Shown piece after piece: positions 35,136 to 47,304 of a stretch of DNA of 64,000 bases. Below the pieces are notes generated by a model. It was not told the DNA's origin, made no database searches, and saw only the letters and a program-made list of their open reading frames with translations. The position numbers were made by a program, and so were the translations under genes. Position 1 is the first letter of the stretch, and every line of letters starts with the position of its first letter. Where the stretch lies: positions 496,001-560,000 of the forward strand of contig SMMW01000090.1 in NCBI GenBank assembly GCA_004794655.1, in the 5' to 3' direction. This DNA is from Marisa cornuarietis. Lineage: Eukaryota > Mollusca > Gastropoda > Architaenioglossa > Ampullariidae.

Positions 35136-38100
35136 GATCTTTACTCGCAAAGTTCTACCAAACCCTAATGCGGCGCAATTAAAAAGCCGCAATTTTTCTC
35201 AGATACCAGGAGCAAGGAATGGGTGGAGCCAAGGCACACGTGGGCGTGGCAAGAACCTGTCCGCCAATAAGACTCGCCGAAACAGTGACCGTTAATTTGG
35301 ACTGCTCTGTCACACTGAGTACTGCAGCTCTCACTTCCTTCTTTTCACGAAAAAGGAGCAAGCAACCCAGCGTGAAAGCACACACAACAACTTCTGAGTT
35401 ACATGATTGGCTACGTCAATCATATCGTGGGGTTGGTGGTAATGGAGTTTTTTTTTTTTTTTGCTGTAAACATCGTCGTTGGCGCGCACCTTTGAACCCC
35501 CTATCCCCCCCACACACACTCATTTACTTGTCTGGGAATTAGTGGCGACATGCAGACTACAAAGTGTATACGTTCAAAAGAAAGAAAACGTTTGTTGAAG
35601 TTCGCTACTAATGATGTTTGAACCAGTTGTATAATGCGTGTTTTGAGCATGCACAATAAAATCAACATCTCTAAAATAGCTATATACTGAATGTTAACTC
35701 CAGGTATATAAATGTCACAATAAGAGACCACATTTATCACGCATCATCACAAAGCAGGTCGCACTCGCTACGCTGGCCAACAATAAAAGTTAGTATTAAA
35801 AACACTGGCTAACAATAACATGCTAAAAACCCAATAATATGGTTTTAAAGTTTTATTATGTGCGAATTCAAACAGCTTCGCTTTACACAATAAAATTCGG
35901 TAAATGAACGCCATAATGTACTCATTTGCTGTCCATTCCATTATCACTAGGTTTGTTGTGTAGTCACCTGCTGCTGGCGTGGGTTTTTGGTATTTTTCCC
36001 GCCCGCCCCATATCTTAAAATGTTAAGACCGGCCTGCAAAAGGAAAACTTCCAGGAGGCCTTTTTTCTGATGTCTGTACATCGCCTGGTTTGAGGTCGGA
36101 AGCGAGTGGGGGTGGAATCCGGGACATAAAAGCATTCTGTTTAAAATCTTATAACCAATATAAAATACTTTAAAATCTTATGCACGAGAAGCAAAAAAAA
36201 AAAAACACCTGATTTTCATGCTAACATTCCCTTTATTTTTGTCGAAAGTGTAAGCGGGTCATGTTAAAGCGTACGAAGGAGAAACTGAGACCCCATCACT
36301 TTTTTTCCCCTCGATTTGGATTTGGACTTGGATTTGAGGCGGGTGGGTGAAAGAATGAAAATTCGTGTTTGTACTTGTTGTCTGACGAGGAAATAAGTTA
36401 GGTGACCAGTTTGATAATAGAATTTGCTGCCTGATAAACAGATGAGTAGCTAGTGTTATTATTATCAATTTTGAGAGAACGAATTGTGATATTAGTAAGG
36501 CTTTTATTGCTTGACAAGCTCTGCATACTTTCTGCAAGAATCAATATTGTTATTGTCATTCTACTTCTTTAAAGTGTAAAAAATGGCGGCGTTTTCCCTG
36601 TACGTAAACACAGTGCTGAATCAGACGAGAACTACCGGTAAGGGTTTCTTTTTGTTTTTCATTCCAGTCGGCAAATGTGTCAAGATGTTACCTCTCGCGA
36701 GCGAGCTCTGACACAGAGGGGAGGGGGAAGGGATGGCTGTGACGGTGGAGGGGAAAAAAAAAACAAAGAGCAAGATCGGGTTTCACGTGGCGGTGATTGG
36801 GTGTGCAAGGGGGTAGGGAAAAGTGCCGCGGTACGCGAGTTCGGAGTCGACAGGGTGACAAAGAAGGGTGACAGTTTAAGACAAAGAAAGGTGAGGATGG
36901 AGCGGTTTAGGGCTGGAGAACAACTCTGTAGGTGTCGCTGAAGACTGGCGTTCACCCTGTTTGATACTACAGAGCAAATAATTCGCTTGGTCACTGCATG
37001 TATTTGAAAAATGATTTTTGGGTACCAATTATATACCAAATATTGTTAAATATTTTTATCGCTATTAGAAGAACTTGATCTTATAGTGCTAACACTTTGG
37101 AAATTGCCGCCGCATAATTAAAAGGTTGATCTAAATGTTTAGAACAAACGACGTGAAACAGTGGCATAATACCATCAACGAACTTGAAATCCGTTTACAA
37201 TCCTCATCAACATGGGGAGCGAAACGTGTATACAGTTAAAAAGAAAGCAAAAAAAAAAAAAGTGGTGGGGCATGAAAAAAGCAAACACCAATAACAATGA
37301 AACGATATAGCTCACACATCACTCGTGCATTGGAAAGAGATCTTTCTCGGGAAGAGATTAAATTCCCGATTTCACCGATAATTGGAAGACAGTATGCACT
37401 TTCATTAACTGTGCGATGCCTGTCATGAGGACGGTAAAGCATAAACATACAACTTTTTATAGTTACAGAGTGTATTTAAGTAAAGAATATTTAAAAAGTA
37501 CAAACCTACCAACTCGTCAGCTCCTACACATTCATCATTAATACTACCAGCACTGCGCGCGCGCACACACACACACACACATAGGTAAGCTACGGAGGGT
37601 GCGGTTGTATAGCTCCTTTGAAATCCTGAGGGACATCCCATTATCCCATGAAAAGATTTCCGTCCTATGAATCTAGACCACCGGAATTCCCCGGCCGTCG
37701 CCGCCTGATGTAGGTCACGGCTGTTAACACAAAGTCGCCAGCGACTTGTCGAAGTGTAAAAATAAATTTAAAAAAAAAGCTGTGCAGAGACTGTAGACTA
37801 TCGTCTACAAGCTGTCTGATCTCAAATTATTCCTTCGATCCTCAGTCGAATGCTTGTACGTTGTCAGATGTAACAACAATGCGCATACGTCTGAAAATTT
37901 TCTGTTCATACTTGATCACCGTACAACATTTAAACATATTGTTTTATTGTTGCGACGTCACCAAGAAAAATTACATTCATTTTCATGCTAAAATAATGAG
38001 TTTGATTCTTATCACATATTTGAAATCGTCTATTGTGTGTGTGTGTGTGTTACACTTTTTAGCTCAAAAAAAGTAAGTCCAGGGGTTTATAATAAATTAA

Positions 38101-38490
38101 TGTTGGAGGTTCGCATGAAGTCGAAACAACGGTATACGCATGTGTCGTCCAACCCGGGGGAAAAGAATTATGGAGATACGGATTTATATTAATTTGAACG
38201 TTTGATGAAAAAAAGTTATAGGAAGCGAGTAGAAAATATGTATAATTAAAACAGTAGTCACTACATGTCAAACAGCTCAAATATGGTGTGTAAAAAGTGA
38301 TCAGCTCCAGTAAAGAACGTATTTTATCCTAGTTAAGTGATGTGAACATACCTGGTTAAAAATATGGCTTGAACATGTCTGGTTAACGGGTAACCTGAAC
38401 ATTTCATTGAATATTTGGAAGGAATATTAACGAGAAACATTAAAACCATCGTGGTGTTTAGGTTTCTGAAGTCAGTAGTAGATTCAGACA
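35136..38490. other. Region between nanos exon 1 and the Tc1-like element
   Basis: This holds the proximal nanos promoter and the orphan exon candidate at 36583. A poly-T/poly-A rich AT background and a CA run at 37563-37582 fill the rest. No other gene was recognised. If the distal nanos exon at 40192 is used, this is part of its first intron. Confidence 0.45.
36583..36637 (+). CDS. Candidate orphan first coding exon
   Basis: AAAAAATGGCGGCG combines a YY1-type initiator with a strong start context. It opens an 18-codon reading frame beginning MAAFSLYVNTVLNQTRTT, followed by an excellent donor (ACCG|GTAAGG). This is what the first exon of a housekeeping gene looks like. I found no matching downstream exon on the plus strand and do not recognise the peptide, so it may belong to a relocated, degraded or long-intron gene. 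Confidence 0.3.
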
Positions 38491-39840
38491 TACACCCTTG
38501 TGCAAATTGTGAAACAAACTCTATTTGGTCTTTTTTAGCGTGTACTTAAGCTGGTTTATTAAAATATATATATATTTTTTTTATATTAGCTGTGTTTGTT
38601 TCTATTCCATGACAGGATGTTTACTTTGTAATGTGGAGCCAAAACGTTTAGGGATGATACAATAATGCTGATGCTTTTGTGTCATAAGTGATTGCTTCAT
38701 ATTTTAAATAAACAGTATATCTAGTCATTTCCAAACCAGAAGCCTTGTAACATGGATGTTATACACAGAAAGCGTGCAAGTGTTGTGACTTTACATGAGC
38801 ACAGTGGAAAGACATGCAGAAGAACAGCTAAGACTGTTGGTGGCAGTTTAGCCACTATCAGCCATATCATCAAACTGAAGAATGAAACAGAATCTGCTCA
38901 GCCAAAGCGTGCAGTTAATTGTGGCAAAAAGAAGAAAACTACAGGAAGAGAGGACACTTGATCAGGGAAAGTGTAAATGATCCTAGAAAAACCATTGATG
39001 CCTTACAATGTGATCTGAGAGTTAAAGGAATAGAAATTAGTCCATTGACTATTGGAAAGCGCCTCTTGTAGGTAGGCAAGAAATCCTACAGACCAGTTAA
39101 AAAACTCTTGACCAAAGCGATGAAAGTCAAGCGTTACAAATGGGGACTGAATTACAAGCACTAGACTCTGGAAGACTGGAAATAGTTGTTTTCAGTGATG
39201 AAAGTCATTTCTTCATCCATGGGCAGCAAAGTCAGCAAATTCGGAGGTCACCTGGTGAAAAGCTGCGGAATTTCCACATCAATCAGCATCAGAAACACGC
39301 ACAAAAGAAGATGTTTTGGGGATGTTTTAGCTATTATGGCGTTTGTTCCTTACACAACGTCAATGGCGCTCAAAGCAATACATTGAACTGCTTTGAAGAA
39401 AACGTTCCAGACCTAACAGGTTATTCCCTGACGGATCTGTGTTTTCGGGCAAGATCTGGCCCCATGTCATACTGTGAAAGAAGTTAAGAAAGTTTCCAAG
39501 GATTATCAAATAAACGTACTACAGTGGCCTGGAAACTAACCTTAGCCCCCTATTGAGAACTTGTGGTCTATTTGCATGCAACACCTGCTTGGACTGGACT
39601 GCACTACCATGGAAAACCTGATTCAGGCCTTAATAACAGTGTGGTACAAAAACCCTCAAATCAAACAGAACTGCTCAAAATTCGTGGATTCAATAGAAAA
39701 TTGTATCAAATTGCTGCTAAAGAACTGAGGACGTCATATCATGTACTGATGTGAGTGTATTAATAGTAGTCAAAGAACACTTGAACAAACTGATTTTTTG
39801 CTGTTTTCCAGGTTTGTTTACATTAATTTGCACAAGAGTA
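38491..39840 (+). mobile_element. Decayed Tc1/mariner DNA transposon
   Basis: Terminal inverted repeats of about 30 bp (38491-38520 and 39811-39840) share CTTGTGCAAATT and AAACAAAC. Both ends carry TA, the usual target-site duplication. Inside is a transposase pseudogene. A helix-turn-helix region at 38752-38961 contains TCRRTAKTVGGSLATISHII. The catalytic-core fragment VVFSDESHFFIHG is near 39184-39222, and a degraded P-IENLW box is near 39548-39572. Stops and frameshifts separate the parts, so the element cannot encode its own transposase. Confidence 0.88.
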
Positions 39841-40020
39841 GAAGGTACAGTATGAATCCTCCACACTCTCTTTATTTGCCTGACGCATGCACCAGACCAG
39901 AGTTATCCCTTTGTCACAAGTAATATTAAAGACCAACGATACTCGCCCCCATTATGAGAGCACACTCTCTAACGTCCTTTAAAAGTCTGCATTTTCGTTT
40001 CCTTCAAACCATCATCGTCG

Positions 40021-40053
<33 letters not shown>

Positions 40054-40061
40054 GCAGCAGC
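40021..40061. repeat. (ATC)n/(AGC)n trinucleotide repeat
   Basis: About ten ATC units are followed by three AGC units, 130 bp downstream (in minus-strand sense) of the distal nanos-type exon. Confidence 0.9.
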
Positions 40062-40191
40062 AAAAAGCACCATTACTAAAGCAGATACAAAGAGCCAGCT
40101 TTCGGAACTCCAGCCCTTCCCGACTGTAATTTTATATTTACAAAATACTGACCACGGAGAACAAGTATTGAAAAGAAAATCGTCTGCTGAC

Positions 40192-40305
40192 CTGTTTCCA
40201 GTCTGGAAGAGAGTTCAGGAACGCATCTCGTCGCAAGTGAACTTTCCAAAGGTCTAACTCGTCAAGCTCAACTCCATTCAGAGGTTCTAGTGACATCTCC
40301 GCCAT
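40192..40305 (-). CDS. Second nanos-type first exon (alternative first exon or remnant)
   Basis: The minus-strand ATG at 40305 (GCCATGGCGG context) opens 38 codons ending in AAACAG|GTCAGC. The peptide contains NGVELDELDLW and ends WKQ. The proximal nanos first exon (37 codons) contains DGVELDEMDIY and ends LKQ, with the same phase-0 CAG|GTC donor. The two exons are plainly homologous. No second zinc-finger exon was found between 40192 and 35135, so the simplest splice partner is the shared nanos exon 2 at 34132. Alternatively it is the surviving first exon of a lost tandem copy. Confidence 0.75.
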
Positions 40306-40384
40306 GGCCCTGCCGATCTTTTGGGCTTGAGATTGAGCAGAGAGGTTAGATGGTTGCTTGCTTGCTTTGGCTGGAAAGTGCTTC

Positions 40385-40530
40385 GACGTAGAGGTGATTT
40401 CTCACTACTAGGTGAGAGGGAGGAAACCAATATATCCGCCTAAAACAAAAGCCACAAAGGCTGGTGCTAAGAACAATTGTCACATATAGTGTCCCGATAC
40501 AAGATCTCAATCAGAGGCCGCTTAGTAGAG
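40385..40530 (+). mobile_element. SINE-like dispersed element, copy 2
   Basis: This is a diverged relative of 27231-27425: AGAGGTGATTTCTCACTAC, GAGGAAACC, ACAATTGTCACATATAGTG and a CAAGATCTCAATC tail. The same order and spacing of blocks identify it. Confidence 0.45.
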
Positions 40531-43500
40531 TCTGGTTAGGCGTGTCTTTTATGGTGAAACTCAGCGACGACACACACACACACACTAATCCCAGTCAAAT
40601 GTACCACAATCGCCAATTTACGTTGTTTTTTTTTACCCAAAGCTATGTGGCATTATTTAAAAAAAAAATGCAGGGTTTGCATCACTGGCACACACACACA
40701 CACAGTGCCACAAACGCACGCAAGCACAAATGACGGGAGTAGGGAGTGTCAGGCCACGGCGGAAACACGAGTCTGTGAAGCGACTCATCACCTCTCGCCT
40801 CCATCTTGACATCTCTCGGCTGCGTGGGTCACTCTATAGCGATGACGGATGTTTCAGAGACTGAAGGCGCTATAAATATAATCATCGATATAAAATAATT
40901 AGTAGTGCCCATGACATTACACCGGTACACCAAGCGTACCACGATCTGTGTTTCTGATTCATTTGTAAAGATTTGTAGGTCGGGTTACCTCTGCGTGACT
41001 TTGATCAGGGAAAATCTGAGCGATGATGATACGCATGTTTGATTTCCCATCCGTTATGGCCGTTATGTTTTTGGTTTTTAATTTACAAACGGACATCCGT
41101 ACTTATTGTTTGTACTGACATACTGGCATACAAGCACGCTGTTGTTATATTTGGAAGGAAAAGGTGCTTCCACACAAAAGCAATCTCGCACTGTGGTGGA
41201 TGGAAAGTGGGATGGGTGGGAAGGGGTTAGGGGAGGTGAGGGAGGAGGGTTGCTGCTCTGTGACGCCTCCATCCAGTTGTTGTTTCTTGCTCTGAATGTC
41301 CTGAAGGCCTACATATATCTGCCGTGGTGGTGTACTGTACTGTTTGCCAAATCCCTTATGCTGCTCTATTCCTATAACAAACTTCTATATAGTTTTAAGT
41401 GCTATATTTATCTACATACTGTTCAAATTTTTTTTTTACAAATCTAGCATTTAGATTGTTTGCCACCATCTTTATAGTTTTTGTACAGTCTCTGAGCTTT
41501 TGGCCACAAGATTAAAACCAAGCACCACTTATAATGACTATAAACATATTGATCTCATGACTCTGAGACACGCCTATGGGCTGAGAGCATGTCCTTATCT
41601 GACTCCCAACGCAGACCTCTATCTTCAATGCCGAACTGACTGACATACAGACAGCTCTCCAGATATTACAGCTAAAATTGGACACGATAAAACGACAATG
41701 CCTTGTAATATCAAACTCACTGTCAGCATTCCACGCGTTTGCAAACAGATCATCTAACAGAATAGACAGTATATAAAATACTGACTCTCGCGCAAACAAG
41801 TAGTGTGTGATGTCACCCACCTCCTCATGCCACAATTGGGTTACGGGAGGTCCTTGGGTCTGATGATGGAGGTCGGCGTCAGGGTCCTTGCCTGTCGTTC
41901 GTGGGGGTTCACGTCTGTCCTGACCTTCGGCCTTCATTTCCTGTACCAGCGCTAAGGCTTACACCTGGTTTTGACTTGTGACGAAGAGACAATGCGATCG
42001 CTGTTCTCTCCCTCCCGCCCCCACCACGCTTTTGGTGATTATAGTTGCACCCACCCCCTCTCCACGCTTTTCGTGATTAGTATATATTGTGTTCACAAAA
42101 TCTGCATATCTGATTATACCAAAATTAATTTCATTGTCGGATTGTGTTAATAATCCTTTCATCGAAATAAACAAACTTATGCACCCTTAAATGTGGCGAA
42201 TGTTCAAGACTGACCAGTGAATCATAGCAGTGAAGTTATTAGGTCCGTTGTACATGCGTGTTTGTTGATTGTATTTCACTTTCAGCTCAGGAAGAAATAA
42301 CCCAGTCCCCCACCGGCTCGCTCGCATCTTGAAAACTTGATCGTGCTCTCTCTTCCAAACTAGCGCCTGAGGTTTGAAACGTTGGACCACCATACTAGAC
42401 CTTCATCACATAAATCACTGTGCTGAATAGACAACAAATTCACACCTTGGCGGTGACTGCCAATTAGTCACGGGCTTGGCCATATAAACTAACTGTCTGA
42501 CCACGGGCGCTCTGCGGGGTTGAAAATGAATCCTATGGGCGGGTGGAAAAAGGTGGTGCTACAAGAGACCATCATTCCTCCGGGTCGACCATCTTTTCAC
42601 CCCTCTTTCCACGCGGGGCCATTCAAACTCCTGAAGCTCTTGCAGGTTGGGAACTGAGCTAAAGCAAAAAGTGACGAAGAACGTAAGCCGACCATCTCTC
42701 CGTCTCTGACCAAGTCGGCCATGTTCACGTTTGCAGTGAAAATAAGAAGGGGAAGGAAGAGAAAGAATTACGCGGTCAGCAACTACGACTCCCTCACGGT
42801 AAAGCAACTGGCCCCGTAAACAGGTGCCGTTATGCTGTGAGGATTTAAATTTATTTATTTTGTGTGAGCGAACAGGAACTGTTATAGAGGGCAACTGAAC
42901 ATAGTTTTTGAAGTCCCCAATAATCTGTTTATTAAATCCGTCATGTGTGCACGCGTGGGAAAATTTCCCTGGATGAAAGTTGCACAATTTGAAATCCTCT
43001 GAATAAGGTGTCTTGACATTGACATATGGTTCAAGGAAAAAGCATGCTTTAGAAATGCGTGCTTCAACTAACAAATGTTATTTCTTTTTTCAACAGCCAA
43101 TGTGCTTTATTTTGCGATAATTTAGATGTTCTAATTTCCATTTTTTTCGAGTGAAATACTTAAAGCAACGAATGAGTAAAAGTTATACTGTTATATGAAT
43201 GAGTATTGTTATGATATAGAGTAACAAGTTTTTTATGATTAGAGCTTTCTGTGTTTTTCTGCTTGATTCCCATGCACGTAATTAAAAACTAAAATGTTGA
43301 AAGAAAATTGGTTCTTAGAGAAGTAGTAGATAAAAGTACACATAAGCAGTTAGGATAAAACATACAATAAAAGAGTTTCCTTGGTAATCTTTATATCAAA
43401 ACCCAAAGTTTTGGACTTACAGTAAAATGCTAGGCAGACTGCTCGAGCATCTTGGGTCTGTGTGATTGAGGAATCACCCCGTATTCTTTTATCTCTTAAC

Positions 43501-44300
43501 GAGTATTGCATCTGTATGGGCTTTAATTAAACCGGAAAACAGTCCCCGCGTTTTCTGAATTCACATGCTTAGCAATCACCTGTCCAGTAATAAAGTCTTC
43601 TTACTGTTCTCTATGAAAGAAAGTCAACTTTCGACTGCTCGCAAACATCGAAAACCTTCCCAACGCCATTACCCCCTCTCCTCTTACCCCTCCCCTCACA
43701 TTTTCATCACTTCAGCCCTGGTTACTTTGAACTCATCTAAGGTAACACCGTTTGGTCGGGGAAGTGGATAGCCGGCGACCTAGCGAACTTCTCTCAGTTA
43801 ATCTAACTGCTGAATAGGTACCTGGCATCTTAGAAGCACCGCCCTCAACAATGAAACCTCAACGACCAGAGGTTCAGGACTACATTTAACTTCTTCTCTT
43901 TCCGGGTGTCGGTAGTAAAAGTAGTGTGACACCCCTTCTCTTTGACACCTGGGGCGCCCGGATTGGATTGAATGTGATGTACCTAACCCTAGTGACCAGT
44001 CTCTGCTTCCTCCTCAAATCATCAGCTCAAGACTTTTGACTCACAATATAGTTGGCAATCTTGATTACATTATGTTACACGCTTGATTACCGTGCTTATC
44101 TATTTCACATGTTCTTCCATAGCACACTACGGACTGTACTTTGATAAAACATATAGCATCTTACTATTCACATTGAAAAATGACTAAGAAAAAATAGCCT
44201 AGATTGAATCTTTCTTATCTACGACATTAGAATGATCAGACCAGCTTACTTTATCGTCTATAGCAATACATACTGGAAGAGGTCGAAAGAGCGGTATGCG
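40531..44300. other. Region without a supported gene
   Basis: CA microsatellites occur near 40570 and 40690. A 124-bp exon-like ORF (41814-41937, minus) and a longer ORF (42559-43074, minus) show no homology I recognise. The rest is AT-rich with short ORFs. It may include the promoter of the distal nanos exon (just right of 40305). Confidence 0.4.
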
Positions 44301-44321
44301 GTCTAAAGGAAGGAATGTCAA

Positions 44322-44595
44322 ATGGCGTTAACTTCCCACCCCCGTGGACATGTGCTCCGCCAGCAGACAGCAGACCTCTCCAGAATCGCCCTACGATGGA
44401 CTCCAGACGGCCGAAGAAAACGAGGCCGCCCAAAGGAAACCTGGAGAAGAACAGTGGAAAGAGAGATGAAAGGAAAGGGCTGGACATGGGGTCGCCTGGA
44501 GCGAGTTTCAGCCGATCGACATCAGTGGCGGGCTCTGGTTGAGGCCTTATGTGCATCTAGCACGAAGAGGATTGATTGATTGATTGTTAACTTCG
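44322..44595 (+). mobile_element. Non-LTR retrotransposon 3' fragment with (TTGA)n tail
   Basis: An ORF at 44322-44579 encodes the C-terminus typical of endonuclease/reverse-transcriptase LINEs: LRWTPDGRRKRGRPKETWRR, then WTWGRLERVSADRHQWRALV and EALCAS. It ends directly in a short tandem tail GATTGATTGATTG. The upstream RT domains are missing, so it is a 5'-truncated insertion with an intact local frame. Confidence 0.85.
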
Positions 44596-44989
44596 CAACT
44601 GAGCTGCTGAAGAAGGGTGGGGATGAAACCCTAAGGTCATCACTGCTCGTTGCCTCAGAGTGTGGGAACGCAATGAACGCCCAAAGAATAGATACAATAA
44701 CTAATCATATCCATTCCAAAAAATAAAAATGAAACCGACCACTCGATCTCAAAAACAGTTTGAAGTTCGAGTACAGGCTACCGCAACTTAATCCATTGAT
44801 TGCAACTTCATTCAGGGACTTTCAAAACTTGACAAAAAATCTTTAAATGACAGCAATGCATTGTGAAGCTTGTTTCGATCAGAATATAACCATATTATTG
44901 GATGAGAGGAATGGATTGGATGTACATATTTTATACTTTAATTTGAAACGGGAAATTGTTTGTCCCCTGTGAGAGATTGTCTGTCAAAT

Positions 44990-45710
44990 TAACTGCGTAT
45001 TGAGCTCAAACTTGTTTACATGGATTAGAAGCTTTTTATTAGGTAGAACACGTGTTTGGGTCGGATCTGTAAAATCAGGTGAATCCAAAGTTATGAGTGG
45101 AATACCTCAGGGGAAATATTTAGGGCCCGGTATTCTTCACTGTGTTTATCAATGATTTACATTTTACAAGATGCATGTAAGTAAAAATTATCCAAGATGC
45201 ATGTGTAAAATGAAAATGGATAATGTGGAGCAGATAATAAAAGCCTGTGCTGAAGGACTTAAGAGTCAATTTTGATTTTGATTCACTTATCGAAAGAGTG
45301 GTAAGAAGGCAAATCCAATGGTTGGCATTATTAGGACCATAGATTGCGATAGGCTTAAAAAGGCAATCGAAATCAGTGGAAAGCGTGCAGACGTGCTACT
45401 AAACACCTGTCTTATTTCCGATAGATTAAAGTACTCGAAGGAAGGCGAATCAGGGGATACCTCAATCAAATGTTTAAGATATTTCATGGATGCGATGATA
45501 TTGATATGAATGTATTTTTCTCTTCACCACAAACTAACATTACTAGAAATTTAGAAGGAAACGTTTTTATCGGAAATTGTTGTAGTACTAAGCGCAAATG
45601 TCATATTTTACATGAGTTGCTGGCTTGCAGCTAATTGGAACTCACTGTCGGCTAATATTAAATGTGGATCAAATTTATTTATTTGAATAGCTGCAAGAAC
45701 GTTGTAGGTA
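44990..45710 (+). pseudogene. Degenerate LINE reverse transcriptase fragment
   Basis: In shifting plus frames one can read WIRSFLLGRTRVWVGSVKSG and SGIPQG-YLGPGI (the RT domain with GIPQG-x-LGP). After a gap come RRATKHL, a stretch resembling L-YRR-RGD--Q-FKI, and a Cys/Arg-rich tail ending near NLFI. Many stops and frameshifts make it a fossil. Confidence 0.65.
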
Positions 45711-46680
45711 ACATTCCGAATTTTAGGTTGTGTGTGTGTGTGTGGTTGTTTTTTTTTTTACAGTTTTGATGGTTAATAACATAACATTCAATAGGGCGAA
45801 AGCCCCTGCTACTTCTAACACATCACACCACTGCAGTGAAAATGCTCCAAATTTTCGCTCTCTCGGCTGCCGAAGATGCCACGGGTCACCATGAGAGAGC
45901 GAATTTGCCGTTCAGCGGTGTGGCCACAGGTTGTGACAGTCCTTGGTGAGAGAAGGGGGGAGCACTCTCGGACGATGATTCGCCATTATCTTCTAGGTTG
46001 TCACCCTGTCGCCAACAATATTCACTGGCTGTTAGTACAGGTGTGGGAGAGAAAGTGTGCGTGTCACGGTGTGTGACAGAGGAAGAGTGTATGCGACTAC
46101 ACTGTGACTGGCACCTGTGTACAAGATGATTGCACCTTCCCCATCAAAGCACAGGTTCGAAGGGAGATTTCCCGTAGCCGTAACGTGAGCTTCCCCACCC
46201 CCCTGATATGTAGTTTATGAAGAGTTTTGCTGTATCTAGCAGGCAAGGAAAAAGAGACTTGATCGGAGCTTATAAAGACATGGAAAAAAGTAGACAACAT
46301 GTCAGTGTGGTATATGAATGGAGCGCTGAAATGATTTCTGTGGCACACTTCACATTTTGATTTTCTGTCCACTGATTCTTCTGTGCAAAGTATCAATCCA
46401 AATTTTCGTCAGTTTTTATTATTTAAGCCACATGTTTTCGTGAATGTTCCTCTCCCTTGCCAAGTTTTCCTTTTCATGCAGGAAAAAAAAACACGAGGAA
46501 AGAAAGGCTTCCTGATGATGCAAAACACAGACTGCTCACCATTAAAAGCTACTTATTTATATCCTTGCCAGGTTATAAACTTTAGTAATATTTAATGTTC
46601 CCCCAGAAGGTCTTCAAACTATGATGCTCCATTTCATCACTATTTTACTTTTATTTGGTCTTTATAGCCGAAAACATAAT
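45711..46680. other. No gene recognised
   Basis: A GT run lies at 45729-45743. A palindromic-looking GGTCACCATGAGAGAGCGAA segment lies near 45885, and short ORFs have no homology by eye. Confidence 0.4.
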
Positions 46681-46990
46681 AAAAAAAGTGTGATTTATAT
46701 GGCGCATGATCACGCTTATGAAGGAACATGCTCTCAGCGCTTGAGATAAGAACGATAGACACTGACAGCGTACGAAGAAAGCAATAATAACAGTACTAGT
46801 AACGGTGGTAGGTAATAACAGACAAAACTTTAAAGACCCAGAGGACTCAGGTAGCAAACAGTAGGGCTGAGTTTTGTGCATAAGAAGACGTACGAGCAGG
46901 CGGACTTGTTAAAAGACGCGAAAGACAAAGTGAAAGAAAGAGAAGATGGACTAACATTAGGTGGACTATTGTTAGGTGTAATGTTCATAA
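46681..46990 (-). repeat. Diverged copy of the AGCGCT/CATGCTCT LINE tail family
   Basis: ATATGGCGCATGATCACGCTTA and GGAACATGCTCTCAGCGCTT match the tail found at 7668, 8425, 10700 and 11459, with more substitutions. A roughly 250-bp 3' UTR-like stretch follows on the same strand. A long minus-strand ORF (46830-47282) spans it but shows no RT motif. Confidence 0.6.
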
Positions 46991-47304
46991 AACTAATATG
47001 AACCGACAGTCCTGAGAGAAAAGCCCTTCTTGGGGCAAATGTATTCTTTCGGTGGGCGAAACTTAGGAGCAGCAGAAGCAACAACAACAAAATGGCGTAC
47101 GATGTGTTCCCTAAAATGTAAATGAGTAGCGTGAATCGCAACAGGTGAGGAGAATAGGGGTCTTTTAATTGCCTCGCTTTCCTCGACCCGCGCTTGCTGA
47201 CAACGTGTACTGTGCTGCCAGTACACCTGCAGAAATGATATAGACACAGGTTGGGACTAATATTAATTTGTTTCTCTTTCAATTGTTACCTAATGTCCAC
47301 GGCG

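Noticed and set aside
36675..36941. 88-codon plus ORF after the orphan exon
   Set aside because: It is purine-rich, low-complexity sequence with no acceptor joining it to 36637 in frame.
42559..43074. 171-codon minus-strand ORF
   Set aside because: It is the longest intronless ORF in this stretch, but a run this long is expected about once by chance in 64 kb on six frames. It shows no domain, signal or homology by eye and has no supporting splice context.
46830..47282. 150-codon minus-strand ORF
   Set aside because: It overlaps the diverged retroposon tail and 3' UTR-like sequence and contains no RT motif.
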